Assembly (NCBI GenBank): GCA_039191605.1
Contig: JBCCXL010000002.1
Location: 378,705-442,704 of the forward strand
Origin: JBCCXL01 sp039191605
GTDB taxonomy: Bacteria; Acidobacteriota; Thermoanaerobaculia; Multivoradales; JAHZIX01
Length of the DNA stretch: 64,000 nt
Direction of reading: 5' to 3'
Shown: piece after piece, positions 29,124 to 36,650 of the stretch
Position numbering within the stretch: the first letter of the stretch is position 1
Layout of the letters: every line of letters begins with the position of its first letter
Program-made: the position numbers and the translations under genes
The notes under the pieces: model-generated
The model's database searches: none
What the model was told of the DNA's origin: nothing
Seen by the model: the letters and a program-made list of their open reading frames with translations, nothing else

Positions 29124-29813
29124 ATGATCGAAATTGAAGGCCTCAAAAAGATTTATCGCACCAAGGACGTGGAGACCACGGCCTTGGCGGACGTTCACCT
29201 GAACATCGAGGAGGGGGACTTCGTCTCCATCATGGGCCCGTCCGGCTGCGGTAAGTCCACCCTGCTCAACATCCTCGGCCTCCTCGACTACCCCACCGGC
29301 GGCAACTACCGCCTGCTGGGAGAGGAAGTCACCGGCTACTCCGAGCGCAAGCGCGCCCGCCTGCGCAAGGCGAACATCGGCTTCGTCTTCCAGAGCTTCA
29401 ACCTGATCGACGAGCTCACCGTCTTCGAGAACGTCGAGCTGCCCCTGCTCTACCTCAAGGTGCCCAAGGCCGAGCGTACCGAGCGCGCGATGGCGGAATT
29501 GGAGCGCATGGAGATCGCCCACCGCAAGGATCACTTCCCGCAGCAGCTCTCCGGCGGTCAGCAGCAGCGCGTCGCCATCTCCCGCGCGGTGATCGCCAAG
29601 CCGCGCCTGATCCTCGCCGATGAGCCGACGGGTAACCTCGACTCCAAGCACGGCGACGAGGTGATGACCCTGCTGCAGCAGCTCAACGAAGACGGCACCA
29701 CCATCGTGATGGTCACCCACTCCCCGGCCTACGCCGAATGGGGCAAGCGGGTGATCTACCTGCTCGACGGCATCGTCGTGCCCCAGGAGGAGATGGAGGC
29801 GATGCGCATCTGA
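29124..29813 (+). CDS. LolD/MacB-type ABC transporter ATPase
   Basis: A 229-residue ATP-binding subunit, complete by family length. It shows Walker A (GPSGCGKST), a Q-loop (FQSFNLI), the signature LSGGQQQR, Walker B with LADEPTGNLD, and the H-loop VTHS. Proteins of this type drive FtsX/MacB-type permeases from the cytoplasmic face. It follows the adaptor gene on the same strand. The only matching permease in the window is in the NRPS operon at 7.3-9.7 kb. AGGAG lies 6 nt before the ATG. A strong terminator follows at 29837-29874. Confidence 0.93.
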   Translation: MIEIEGLKKIYRTKDVETTALADVHLNIEEGDFVSIMGPSGCGKSTLLNILGLLDYPTGGNYRLLGEEVTGYSERKRARLRKANIGFVFQSFNLIDELTVFENVELPLLYLKVPKAERTERAMAELERMEIAHRKDHFPQQLSGGQQQRVAISRAVIAKPRLILADEPTGNLDSKHGDEVMTLLQQLNEDGTTIVMVTHSPAYAEWGKRVIYLLDGIVVPQEEMEAMRI

Positions 29814-29836
29814 GCTCATCCCTCAACTCCCCCAAC

Positions 29837-29874
29837 GCAAAACGAGCCGCCCGATGGGCGGCTCGTTTGCTTTT
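29837..29874 (+). terminator. rho-independent terminator after the exporter ATPase gene
   Basis: A near-perfect hairpin with arms aaacgagccgccc and gggcggctcgttt and a 3-nt loop, followed by gctttt. It begins 24 nt after the ATPase stop. On the opposite strand an A/T-rich flank also follows, so it may serve the convergent L31 gene as well. Confidence 0.9.
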
Positions 29875-29918
29875 CAGCCGGCTGATCCAGCCAGACTGAA
29901 TGTCTGAAGGACGGGGCC

Positions 29919-30158
29919 TCAGCCGCCGTACTTGCGCTTGAACTTCTCGATTCGGCCCGCGGTATCGACGAAGCGCTGCTTGCCGGTGTAGAAGGGATGG
30001 GAGGCCGCGGAGATCTCGAGACGGATCACGTAGTGATCGACGCCGTCGATGGAGCGCACCTCGTCGCTGGTCATCGTCGAGCGGGACACGAACTCGTAGT
30101 CGCTGCCAGCGTCGAGGAAGACCACCGGGTGGAGCTGGGGATGAATGTCGGGCTTCAT
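29919..30158 (-). CDS. rpmE2: 50S ribosomal protein L31, type B
   Basis: A 79-residue protein starting MKPDIHPQLHPVVFLD, with SHPFYTGKQRFVDTAGRIEKF near the C-terminus. This is the L31 fold signature. It lacks the CxxC zinc-binding cysteines of type A L31 and has the length of the zinc-independent type B form (often called RpmE2 or YtiA). Type B copies are commonly expressed when zinc is scarce, but it may be the only L31 here and no zinc-responsive site was identified. AAGGA lies 8 nt upstream of the ATG. The gene stands alone, convergent with the exporter ATPase gene. Confidence 0.93.
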   Translation of the reverse strand: MKPDIHPQLHPVVFLDAGSDYEFVSRSTMTSDEVRSIDGVDHYVIRLEISAASHPFYTGKQRFVDTAGRIEKFKRKYGG

Positions 30159-30427
30159 GGGCGATATCCTTCGTTCAGGGCTGGACCGCGACGGGCGGCT
30201 TCAACAGCCGAACTCTTCCACGGATTCTTGTTGCGAACGATCCGAGCGCGCTACGAAAATCGGCGTTGGATCGAGGAAAGCTCGAAGCGAGTGCTTCAGC
30301 GCACAGAGTTCGTTAATCTAGCTCAATTCCTATCAGGAAACAAGAGTTGTCCTTTCGAAGCGTGCCCCTTCCAAGCGCTCGTTTCCTCAATTTCTTTCTA
30401 GCAGTCCCCTTCAGCCCGGAGCCGCCT

Positions 30428-31306
30428 ATGTCCTTGCTCAATCCTCGACCTCTGCTCGCCTCTTCCCTGCTCATCGGCCTCGCTTTCGGGGCGGCCTGCG
30501 GTGCGGAGGGAGACTCCACCCTCGAAAGCCGTCAAGACCCCTCGGCGGCCCCCACCGAGCTGCACTGGAAGACCGAGACCAGCGAGGAGCAGGCCGGTCC
30601 CTGCGACGGAGAAGAGGCGGCCTGCGCCACCGTGCTCTTCCGCTTCCCGGTCTTCGAGCCCCATCCCTCCGCCGATACCGAAGCGCTCAATCACCTCGCC
30701 CTCGAGCTGGTTACCGGCGGCTTCTACGGCGAGCTCGCGGAAGGCACTCCCCTGCCCCGCTCGGCGGAGGACCTCGCACCCTACCGGCGGGCCTTCCTCG
30801 ATCCCTTCCTGGAGTTCATCGCCGAATACCCCGACGTGCCCAACGACATCTGGGCCGACGAGCGCATCATCGAGGTGATCTATCAGCAGCCGAAGCTGGT
30901 GAGCCTCGGCGCCAGCTATTACCAATACGGCGGCGGCGCCCACCCCAACTCCGCCCTCACCCTGGTCAGCGTCAACCCCCTCGACGGCCGCCGCTGGACG
31001 CTGCCCGACCTGCTCCAGGACGGCGGAGAGGAACAGCTGCGCCAGCGGGCCGAAGCCCAATTTCGCGACTTCCGACGCCTCGAGCCAGACGTCGACCTCG
31101 CGATGAAGGGCTTCTACTTCGAAGACGGCTTCGCCCTCAACGACAACTTCGCCGTGCAGGAAGAAGGCTTGCGCTTCTACTACTCCCCCTACGAGATCGC
31201 CCCCTATGCCCTCGGCCCCACCGACATCCTGCTGCCCTGGGCCGAAATCCGCGACCTCCTGCGCCCCGACGCCCCCGTCCCCACCGCCGCGCCGGCGGCT
31301 CCCTGA
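30428..31306 (+). CDS. probable lipoprotein with a DUF3298/RsiV-like domain
   Basis: A 292-residue protein. The N-terminus (MSLLNPRPLLASSLLIGLAF then GAAC) is a lipoprotein-like signal peptide, with lipidation expected at Cys24. The rest resembles DUF4163/DUF3298 proteins, with a GASYYQYGGGAHPN stretch, a LPDLLQDG segment and a C-terminal YSPYEIAPYALGP motif. Members are found in RsiV-type anti-sigma factors and in PdaC-like envelope proteins. The ATG at 30428 is chosen because an upstream ATG at 30347 would bury the signal peptide and GGAG lies shortly before 30428. Molecular function is unknown. Repeat cluster 1 follows it directly. Confidence 0.75.
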   Translation: MSLLNPRPLLASSLLIGLAFGAACGAEGDSTLESRQDPSAAPTELHWKTETSEEQAGPCDGEEAACATVLFRFPVFEPHPSADTEALNHLALELVTGGFYGELAEGTPLPRSAEDLAPYRRAFLDPFLEFIAEYPDVPNDIWADERIIEVIYQQPKLVSLGASYYQYGGGAHPNSALTLVSVNPLDGRRWTLPDLLQDGGEEQLRQRAEAQFRDFRRLEPDVDLAMKGFYFEDGFALNDNFAVQEEGLRFYYSPYEIAPYALGPTDILLPWAEIRDLLRPDAPVPTAAPAAP

Positions 31307-31332
31307 GCCTTCCCGACAAGTCTCCTGGCAAG

Positions 31333-31642
31333 TGCCAGCCGAGTGATCCCAAGTGCCAGCCGAGTGGTCCCCAACAAACGGGGCAAGCGTCAGGCGAGTG
31401 ATCCCCAACGCGGGGGACAAGCCGGGGGACAAGCCGGGGGACAAGCGTCAGGCGAGTGATCCCGGGAGGCCCCGACAACTGCCAGGCGAGTGGTCCCGAG
31501 TGGTCCCCTCGCTGCTCGGACATGCCCCTCAGGCAAGCGTCAGGCGAGTGATCCCCAACAAACGGGGCAAGCGTCAGGCGAGTGATCCCCAACGCGGGGG
31601 ACAAGCCGGGGGACAAGCGTCAGGCGAGTGATCCCGGGAGGC
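31333..31642 (+). repeat. dispersed CAGGCGA repeat, cluster 1 (8 copies, forward)
   Basis: Eight copies of the core (C)CAGSCGAGTGRTCCC begin near 31334, 31355, 31390, 31447, 31482, 31540, 31574 and 31620. Spacing is irregular. Copies 1 and 2 read CAGCCGA and the other six CAGGCGA. Copies 3-4 and 6-8 also share flanks (aacaaacggggcaagcg, aacgcgggggacaagcc), so about 100 bp (31369-31470) recur at 31550-31642. The cluster sits between the converging lipoprotein and Bcp genes and is not coding. Confidence 0.92.
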
Positions 31643-31679
31643 GAAACGCTCCCGGGATCGGGAGTCCTTTGGGCTGAAA

Positions 31680-32147
31680 TCAGCCCTTGCGCAGCGCTTC
31701 GAGAACCTTCGCAGGATGGTCCGCGGCCCGGGCGACGCGGCGCCAATGCTTCTTGACCTGACCTTCGGCATCGACGATCACGGTGGAGCGGATGACGCCC
31801 TGGACGGTCTTGCCGTACATCTTCTTCTCGCCGAAGGCCCCGTAGGTGCTCATCACCTCTTTTTCAGGGTCTGAGAGCAGGGTGAAGGGAAGATCGTGGT
31901 CGGCGGCGAATTTCTGGTGGCTGGCGGCTCCGTCGGGAGAGATGCCGAGCAGCTCGGCCCCCTCGCCTCGAATGTCGTCAAAGAGGTCGCGGAAGGCGCA
32001 GGCCTCCTTGGTGCAACCGGGGGTGTTGTCTCGAGGATAGAAGAAGATCACCACGTCCTTTCCGCGGTAATCGGCGAGAGAGACTTCCTTACCCTCAGCG
32101 TCGGGCAAGGTGAATTCGGGAGCCGGCTGGCCTTCTTCGATGGGCAT
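31680..32147 (-). CDS. bcp: thioredoxin-dependent peroxiredoxin, Bcp/PrxQ family
   Basis: A 155-residue cytosolic peroxidase that reduces hydrogen and organic peroxides with electrons from thioredoxin. The peroxidatic cysteine is in DNTPGCTKEAC, with the second cysteine five residues later as in the atypical two-cysteine PrxQ group. The downstream VIRSTVIVD and WRRVARAADHPAKVLEALRK segments are typical of the family. The ATG at 32147 gives the usual Bcp length and follows GAGGAG by 10 nt. An ATG 27 nt upstream would add nine unlikely residues. It is divergent from the polymerase IV gene. Confidence 0.93.
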   Translation of the reverse strand: MPIEEGQPAPEFTLPDAEGKEVSLADYRGKDVVIFFYPRDNTPGCTKEACAFRDLFDDIRGEGAELLGISPDGAASHQKFAADHDLPFTLLSDPEKEVMSTYGAFGEKKMYGKTVQGVIRSTVIVDAEGQVKKHWRRVARAADHPAKVLEALRKG

Positions 32148-32362
32148 AGAGAAGCATCTCCTCGGTGCAGTCACGGAAGCTGCCTTCAGCGCTCTTGGAG
32201 AACCGCCGGAGGCGTCGCGGGAGGCACCGGATATTTGTGGGGAGGAAGCGTTGCGGTCTACGGAAAGGGGGCCTTCTCTCGGGGAGAACCCCCAGTGAGA
32301 TACCCGCTGTTGTCTTCGCCATTGTAGCGAGAGCGGATGCTCCTCGCTGCTACCATCGAGCG

Positions 32363-33610
32363 GTGAGCCGAGCCATTCTTCACGTCGACATGGACGCCTT
32401 CTTCGCCGCCGTCGAGCAGCTGGACTTCCCCCATCTGGCGGGAAAGCCGGTGCTGGTGGGGCACGACGGCCCTCGAGGCGTGGTGGCGGCGGCCTCCTAC
32501 GAGGCGCGGCGCTACGGCTGTCGCTCGGCGATGCCCATGAGCCAGGCGAAGCGCCGCTGCCCTCAGGCGATGATCGTCCCCGGCCGCCGCCACCGCTACG
32601 CCGAGGTCTCGCGCCAGGTCTTCTCCCTCTTCGAGGAGATCACCCCGCTGGTCCAGCCGCTGTCCATCGACGAGGCCTTCCTCGATGTCTCCGGCTCGGT
32701 GGCCTCCCTCGGCAGTCCCCCGGCTATCGCCCGGGCCCTCAAGCGCCGCGTGCTGCGCACCACCGGGCTCACCGCCTCGGTGGGCGTGGCGCAGAATAAA
32801 TTTCTCGCCAAGCTGGCCTCGGACATGGACAAGCCGGACGGCCTCACGGTGGTGCCGACCCACAGCGTAGAGGCCTGGCTCGCGCCGCTGCCCCTGAGCC
32901 GCATGTGGGGCGTGGGTCCGGTCACCGAGGGCCGCCTCGCCCAACGCGGCCTGCGCACCTTCGGCGACGTGGCGGCGACGGATCCCGAGACTCTGAGGCA
33001 GCTTCTCGGCGACAGCGCTCAGCGCTTCCATCTGCTCGCCCAGGGCATCGACCATCGTCCCGTCACCCCCGACAGCGAGGCCAAGAGCATCGGCAGGGAG
33101 CAGACCTTCGAGAGCGACCTGGCCACCCCCGACGAGGTGCGCACCGTGCTCCTGCGCCAGCTGGAAGAGGTCGCCCTGCGGCTGCGGCGCAAAGGGCGCA
33201 GCGCCCGCACCGTCACGGTGAAGATCCGCTACGGTGACTTCGAGACCATCACCCGCTCCCACACCCTGCCCCGGGGCACCACCCGCACTCTCCCCCTGTG
33301 GCGATCCGCCCGGCTGCTCTTCGATCGCTGGGCCGACGAGAGCTTCCGACCGGTGCGGCTGATCGGAGTCTCCGCCAGCGGCCTGGGGGACGAAGACCAT
33401 CAGCTGGACCTCTTCCAGGACCCCACCGCCCAGCGGGAGCGGGAGGTGGACGCCGTCACCGACGCCATCAAGGAGCGCTTCGGGGGCGCCGCCATTCGCC
33501 GCGCCGCCGCGATGCCCGACTCTGGAACCAAAGATTCCCGGCGATCGAATCCAAGAAAGCCCAAAGCGGTTTCCGATGATGCCGTCCAGAGCCGGGACTT
33601 CCCGAGCTAA
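32363..33610 (+). CDS. dinB: DNA polymerase IV (Y family)
   Basis: A 415-residue translesion polymerase. It starts VSRAILHVDMDAFFAAVEQ with the first catalytic aspartates, has YEARRYGCRSAMPM of the fingers, and SIDEAFLDVSG with the other catalytic Asp-Glu pair. It continues through helix-hairpin-helix motifs into the little-finger domain (QTFESDLATPDEV onward). It copies damaged templates in the cytoplasm, often as part of the SOS response, but no LexA box was recognised upstream. The GTG at 32363 fits the family N-terminus. A much longer frame from 32165 begins with non-homologous Arg-rich sequence. The tail after about residue 380 is low complexity. Confidence 0.93.
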   Translation: MSRAILHVDMDAFFAAVEQLDFPHLAGKPVLVGHDGPRGVVAAASYEARRYGCRSAMPMSQAKRRCPQAMIVPGRRHRYAEVSRQVFSLFEEITPLVQPLSIDEAFLDVSGSVASLGSPPAIARALKRRVLRTTGLTASVGVAQNKFLAKLASDMDKPDGLTVVPTHSVEAWLAPLPLSRMWGVGPVTEGRLAQRGLRTFGDVAATDPETLRQLLGDSAQRFHLLAQGIDHRPVTPDSEAKSIGREQTFESDLATPDEVRTVLLRQLEEVALRLRRKGRSARTVTVKIRYGDFETITRSHTLPRGTTRTLPLWRSARLLFDRWADESFRPVRLIGVSASGLGDEDHQLDLFQDPTAQREREVDAVTDAIKERFGGAAIRRAAAMPDSGTKDSRRSNPRKPKAVSDDAVQSRDFPS

Positions 33611-33693
33611 GCGTCACCAGCCAGAGCAAAGCGCCATCAGATCGTCTTCGCCGCCCCCTTGCGCCCCCACCCCACTCGGTCCATGATGCCCCG

Positions 33694-34713
33694 ATGTCTA
33701 ATAGCTCCTCCCCCCTCGCCCTCGAGCTCAGCACCGTCACCAAGCGCTTCGGCGACCGTACCGCGGTGGACCAGCTCTCCCTCGAAGTTCCGGCAGGCGT
33801 GATCTGGGGTTTTCTCGGCCCCAACGGATCCGGCAAAACCACCACCCTGCGAATGATTCTCGGCCTGTTGTGGCCGGACGAAGGCTGGCTGAAAGTCCTC
33901 GGCCAGCGCCCCGAGGCCGCCCGAGACCGGCTCGGCTACCTGCCGGAAGAGCGGGGCATCTATCAGCGCATGAGAGTGCTGGAGCTGTTGGTCTACTTCG
34001 CTCGGCTGAAGGGGCTGTCCTCCGCCGAGGCGAAGTCGAGAGCCGGTGAGCTGCTGGAGCGATTCGGTCTGGCGGACCGCGCCAAGGCCCGCTGCAGCAG
34101 CCTCTCCAAGGGCCTCGGTCAGAAGCTCCAGGTGCTCGCTACCCTGATCCACCGCCCGCGGCTGGTGCTGCTCGACGAGCCCTTCTCCGGCCTCGATCCG
34201 GTACACCGGGACGTCATGCGGGAAGCGATTCAGGAAGCGAAAGACCAGGGGGCCACGGTGCTCTTCTCCACTCATCTGATGGAGCAGGCGGAAGAGCTCT
34301 GCGACGGCCTGGTGCTGCTGCGAGACGGGCAGAAGGTGCTGGACGGTACCCTCGCCGAGGTGCGCGGCGGAGGGCAGCGAGACATCCACCTCGCCTACGA
34401 GCCCATCGCCGATGTCCCTGTGCCGGATCTCCGATCCCTGCCGGGCGTCGAGAGGGTGCGGGATACCGGCTACCGCGCGGAGATCGGAGTTGCTGAAGAA
34501 GGCGTAGCCCAGGAGATCCTCAGCGCTTTGGTGGGGCGGGTGCGGGTACGCCGCTTCGAGGTCCGAGAGCCCTCCCTCCACGAGATCTACGTGCGGGCGG
34601 TGGGCACTGATTCGCAGGCTATTTCAGAGGCTAGTTCAGAGACTGCCACTGACCTACAGGTCGGCGGGGACGAATCAGCCTCTCCCGCTACCCAAGAGAG
34701 GACCAGCCCGTGA
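33694..34713 (+). CDS. ABC-2 type transporter ATPase (NatA-like)
   Basis: A 339-residue ATP-binding subunit with Walker A GPNGSGKTT, signature SLSKGLGQK and Walker B LVLLDEPFSGLDP. A C-terminal extension of the type seen in ABC-2 ATPases (VRRFEVREPSLHEIYVRAVG) follows. Its stop overlaps the GTG start of the permease gene by 4 nt, so the two form one translationally coupled exporter. NatAB-type systems export sodium or other small substrates. The actual substrate cannot be read from the sequence. Confidence 0.92.
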   Translation: MSNSSSPLALELSTVTKRFGDRTAVDQLSLEVPAGVIWGFLGPNGSGKTTTLRMILGLLWPDEGWLKVLGQRPEAARDRLGYLPEERGIYQRMRVLELLVYFARLKGLSSAEAKSRAGELLERFGLADRAKARCSSLSKGLGQKLQVLATLIHRPRLVLLDEPFSGLDPVHRDVMREAIQEAKDQGATVLFSTHLMEQAEELCDGLVLLRDGQKVLDGTLAEVRGGGQRDIHLAYEPIADVPVPDLRSLPGVERVRDTGYRAEIGVAEEGVAQEILSALVGRVRVRRFEVREPSLHEIYVRAVGTDSQAISEASSETATDLQVGGDESASPATQERTSP

Positions 34714-36077
34714 GCGCCTTCACCGATCGCCGCTTCTATCAGCGGGCTTCCCTGGTGGCTCGACGCGAGCTGCTGGAAAACCTGCGCACCAAGGCCTTCT
34801 GGCTCTCGGTGCTCTCTTTCCCGGTGATCCTCGTCCTCGCCACTCTGGTGCCCGTCGGGCTGGACCAGGCGCGACAGGAGCGGTTGTTCTCGGTGGTGGA
34901 CGAGAGCGGCTGGTGGCTGGAGACCGTCGGCGCGGAGCTGGACGAGCCCGGCCGCTACCGCCGGATCTCCCCGGAGGAGCTCACGGCCACTGAGCCCACG
35001 GCCGCAGAGCTTCGAGCCGAACAGCCCTCGTCCTCCGATCAGCTCTCGACCCTCAACGACGCCGTCGCCCGAGGCGAGCTCTTCGCCTACCTGGTGATCC
35101 CGGCGAACCCCGAGAGCGAGGGCCTACGCTACGTCGCCGCCCACCTCACCGACAACGCCCTGGTGGAGCGGGCCCGCCAGCTGACGGAGCGGCAGCTGCG
35201 CTATCGCCACCTCGCCGCCGCCGGCCTCGACGAAGACACCATTCGCGCCGCGGAGGTGAGCGTCGAAGTCGACAGCCGGGCGGTGGACGCCTCCGGCACC
35301 GAGCGCGTCGCCAGCCTGGGGGAAGTCGCCCGCCAATGGGCGCCGGTGGCCTTCGTCTACCTGCTGTGGATCGCCATCTTCGCCGTCGCCCAGATGCTGC
35401 TCACCAACACCATCGAGGAGAAGAGTCAGCGCATCCTCGAGGTCCTGCTGTCTTCGGTCACCCCCATCGAGCTGCTGGCGGGAAAGATCCTCGGCATCGC
35501 CGCCACCGGGCTCACCCTGGTGTCCTCCTGGGGGCTCTTCTTCTTCGGCATCATCGCCCTCATCGGCCTGCTGGTGCCGCTACCGGACGATCTCGACCTC
35601 CAGGCGGTGGTCACCGACCCCCTATACCTCGGCTCCTTCGCCGTCTACTTCGTCCTCGGCTACCTGCTCTACGCCGCCCTGCTGGTGGGCATCGGGGCGG
35701 TCTGCGACAGCCTGAAGGAAGCGCAGAACCTGCTGACCCCGGTGTATATCGTCCTCATGGTGCCCCTCTTCGCCATGATCCCCATCGCGGAGGATCCCAA
35801 CGGTCCGCTGGCCCGGGCCCTCAGTTTCGTGCCTCCCTTCACCCCCTTCGTGATGATGAACCGCGCCGCCGGGCCGCCCGCCCCCTGGGAATACGCGGTC
35901 ACCGCCGCCCTGCTCATCGCCACCATTGCGCTGACCTTGTGGGCGGCGGCGAAGATCTTCCGGGTGGGAATTCTAATGACCGGCAGCCGCCCCTCGCTGC
36001 GGGACCTCATCCGCTGGCTGCGAGCCCCGGTGGGGCCCGTGGTGGAGACGGACGAAGAGAGCGCCCCGGCCCGCTGA
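34710..36077 (+). CDS. ABC-2 type transporter permease (NatB-like)
   Basis: A 455-residue inner-membrane protein. It has one membrane helix at the N-terminus (about residues 30-50), a soluble extracytoplasmic region of about 160 residues, and a C-terminal block of six hydrophobic segments including ILEVLLSSVTPIELLAGKIL, a recurrent motif of the NatB/ABC-2 group. The GTG start is preceded by AGAGGA at 7-nt spacing and overlaps the ATPase stop. Together with that ATPase it should form the complete pump. Confidence 0.9.
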   Translation: MSAFTDRRFYQRASLVARRELLENLRTKAFWLSVLSFPVILVLATLVPVGLDQARQERLFSVVDESGWWLETVGAELDEPGRYRRISPEELTATEPTAAELRAEQPSSSDQLSTLNDAVARGELFAYLVIPANPESEGLRYVAAHLTDNALVERARQLTERQLRYRHLAAAGLDEDTIRAAEVSVEVDSRAVDASGTERVASLGEVARQWAPVAFVYLLWIAIFAVAQMLLTNTIEEKSQRILEVLLSSVTPIELLAGKILGIAATGLTLVSSWGLFFFGIIALIGLLVPLPDDLDLQAVVTDPLYLGSFAVYFVLGYLLYAALLVGIGAVCDSLKEAQNLLTPVYIVLMVPLFAMIPIAEDPNGPLARALSFVPPFTPFVMMNRAAGPPAPWEYAVTAALLIATIALTLWAAAKIFRVGILMTGSRPSLRDLIRWLRAPVGPVVETDEESAPAR

Positions 36078-36120
36078 GGGGCCTCCTCTACCTGACTCTC
36101 TTCGGCCTATTCTGGCCGCC

Positions 36121-36528
36121 CTATTCCTGAGGCTCCCAGGAGTCACCGGTGGGCAGCGAGCGCCGAGAACCGGGAACCTCGGTAGCCGCCAGGGTTTGGG
36201 AGACCGCCCGGGAGAGCCGATACCAGCGCTCCACCTGGTGGACTCGCCACGCCTCGCCGGCGGCGGTGAGGGAAAAGTACTTCGCCCGGCGATTGTTTTC
36301 CGACAGCCCCCAATCGCTCTCCACCCAGCCCTTCGCCTCGAGGCGCTTGAGGGCAGGGTAGAGCGAGCCCTGGGGCACCTGCAGCACCTGTTCCGAGAAA
36401 TCCTGCAGCCGCCGCGCAACGCCGAGGCCATGGGTTGGCTCCAGCGAGAGGATCTGCAGGATCAAGAGATCCAGGGTTCCCGGGAGTAGATCGAGCTTCA
36501 CCGGGCCCGCCCTTGAAGGTCCTTCCAT
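36121..36528 (-). CDS. PadR-family transcriptional regulator
   Basis: A 135-residue DNA-binding protein. The winged-helix signature is clear: LLPGTLDLLILQILSLEPTH, then SLYPALKRLEAKGW and the wing SENNRRAKYFSLTAAG, followed by a short C-terminal dimerisation helix. PadR proteins are usually local repressors that respond to phenolics, drugs or metabolites. This one is convergent with the ABC-2 pump, the nearest plausible target. An upstream ATG at 36564 would add twelve residues not typical of the family, so the ATG at 36528 is chosen. Confidence 0.88.
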   Translation of the reverse strand: MEGPSRAGPVKLDLLPGTLDLLILQILSLEPTHGLGVARRLQDFSEQVLQVPQGSLYPALKRLEAKGWVESDWGLSENNRRAKYFSLTAAGEAWRVHQVERWYRLSRAVSQTLAATEVPGSRRSLPTGDSWEPQE

Positions 36529-36650
36529 CGCTCCAGTCTTTCTCGCCCCCCCTCGGAGGGTCAAGTCATCTCTTGAGCACTCTTCGTGAAGGCTGAAACA
36601 ATCCGGTCGAACCCCAGCGCCACCTGCTCAGATCACCAGATGGAGACTCC

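Noticed and set aside
31137..31616. Minus-strand frame across repeat cluster 1
   Set aside because: The product consists of repeated GDHSPDAC-like units encoded by the non-coding repeats.
32165..32362. Longer N-terminus for DNA polymerase IV
   Set aside because: The extra 66 residues are Arg-rich and unlike the family, whose conserved HVDMDAFF begins a few residues after the GTG at 32363.
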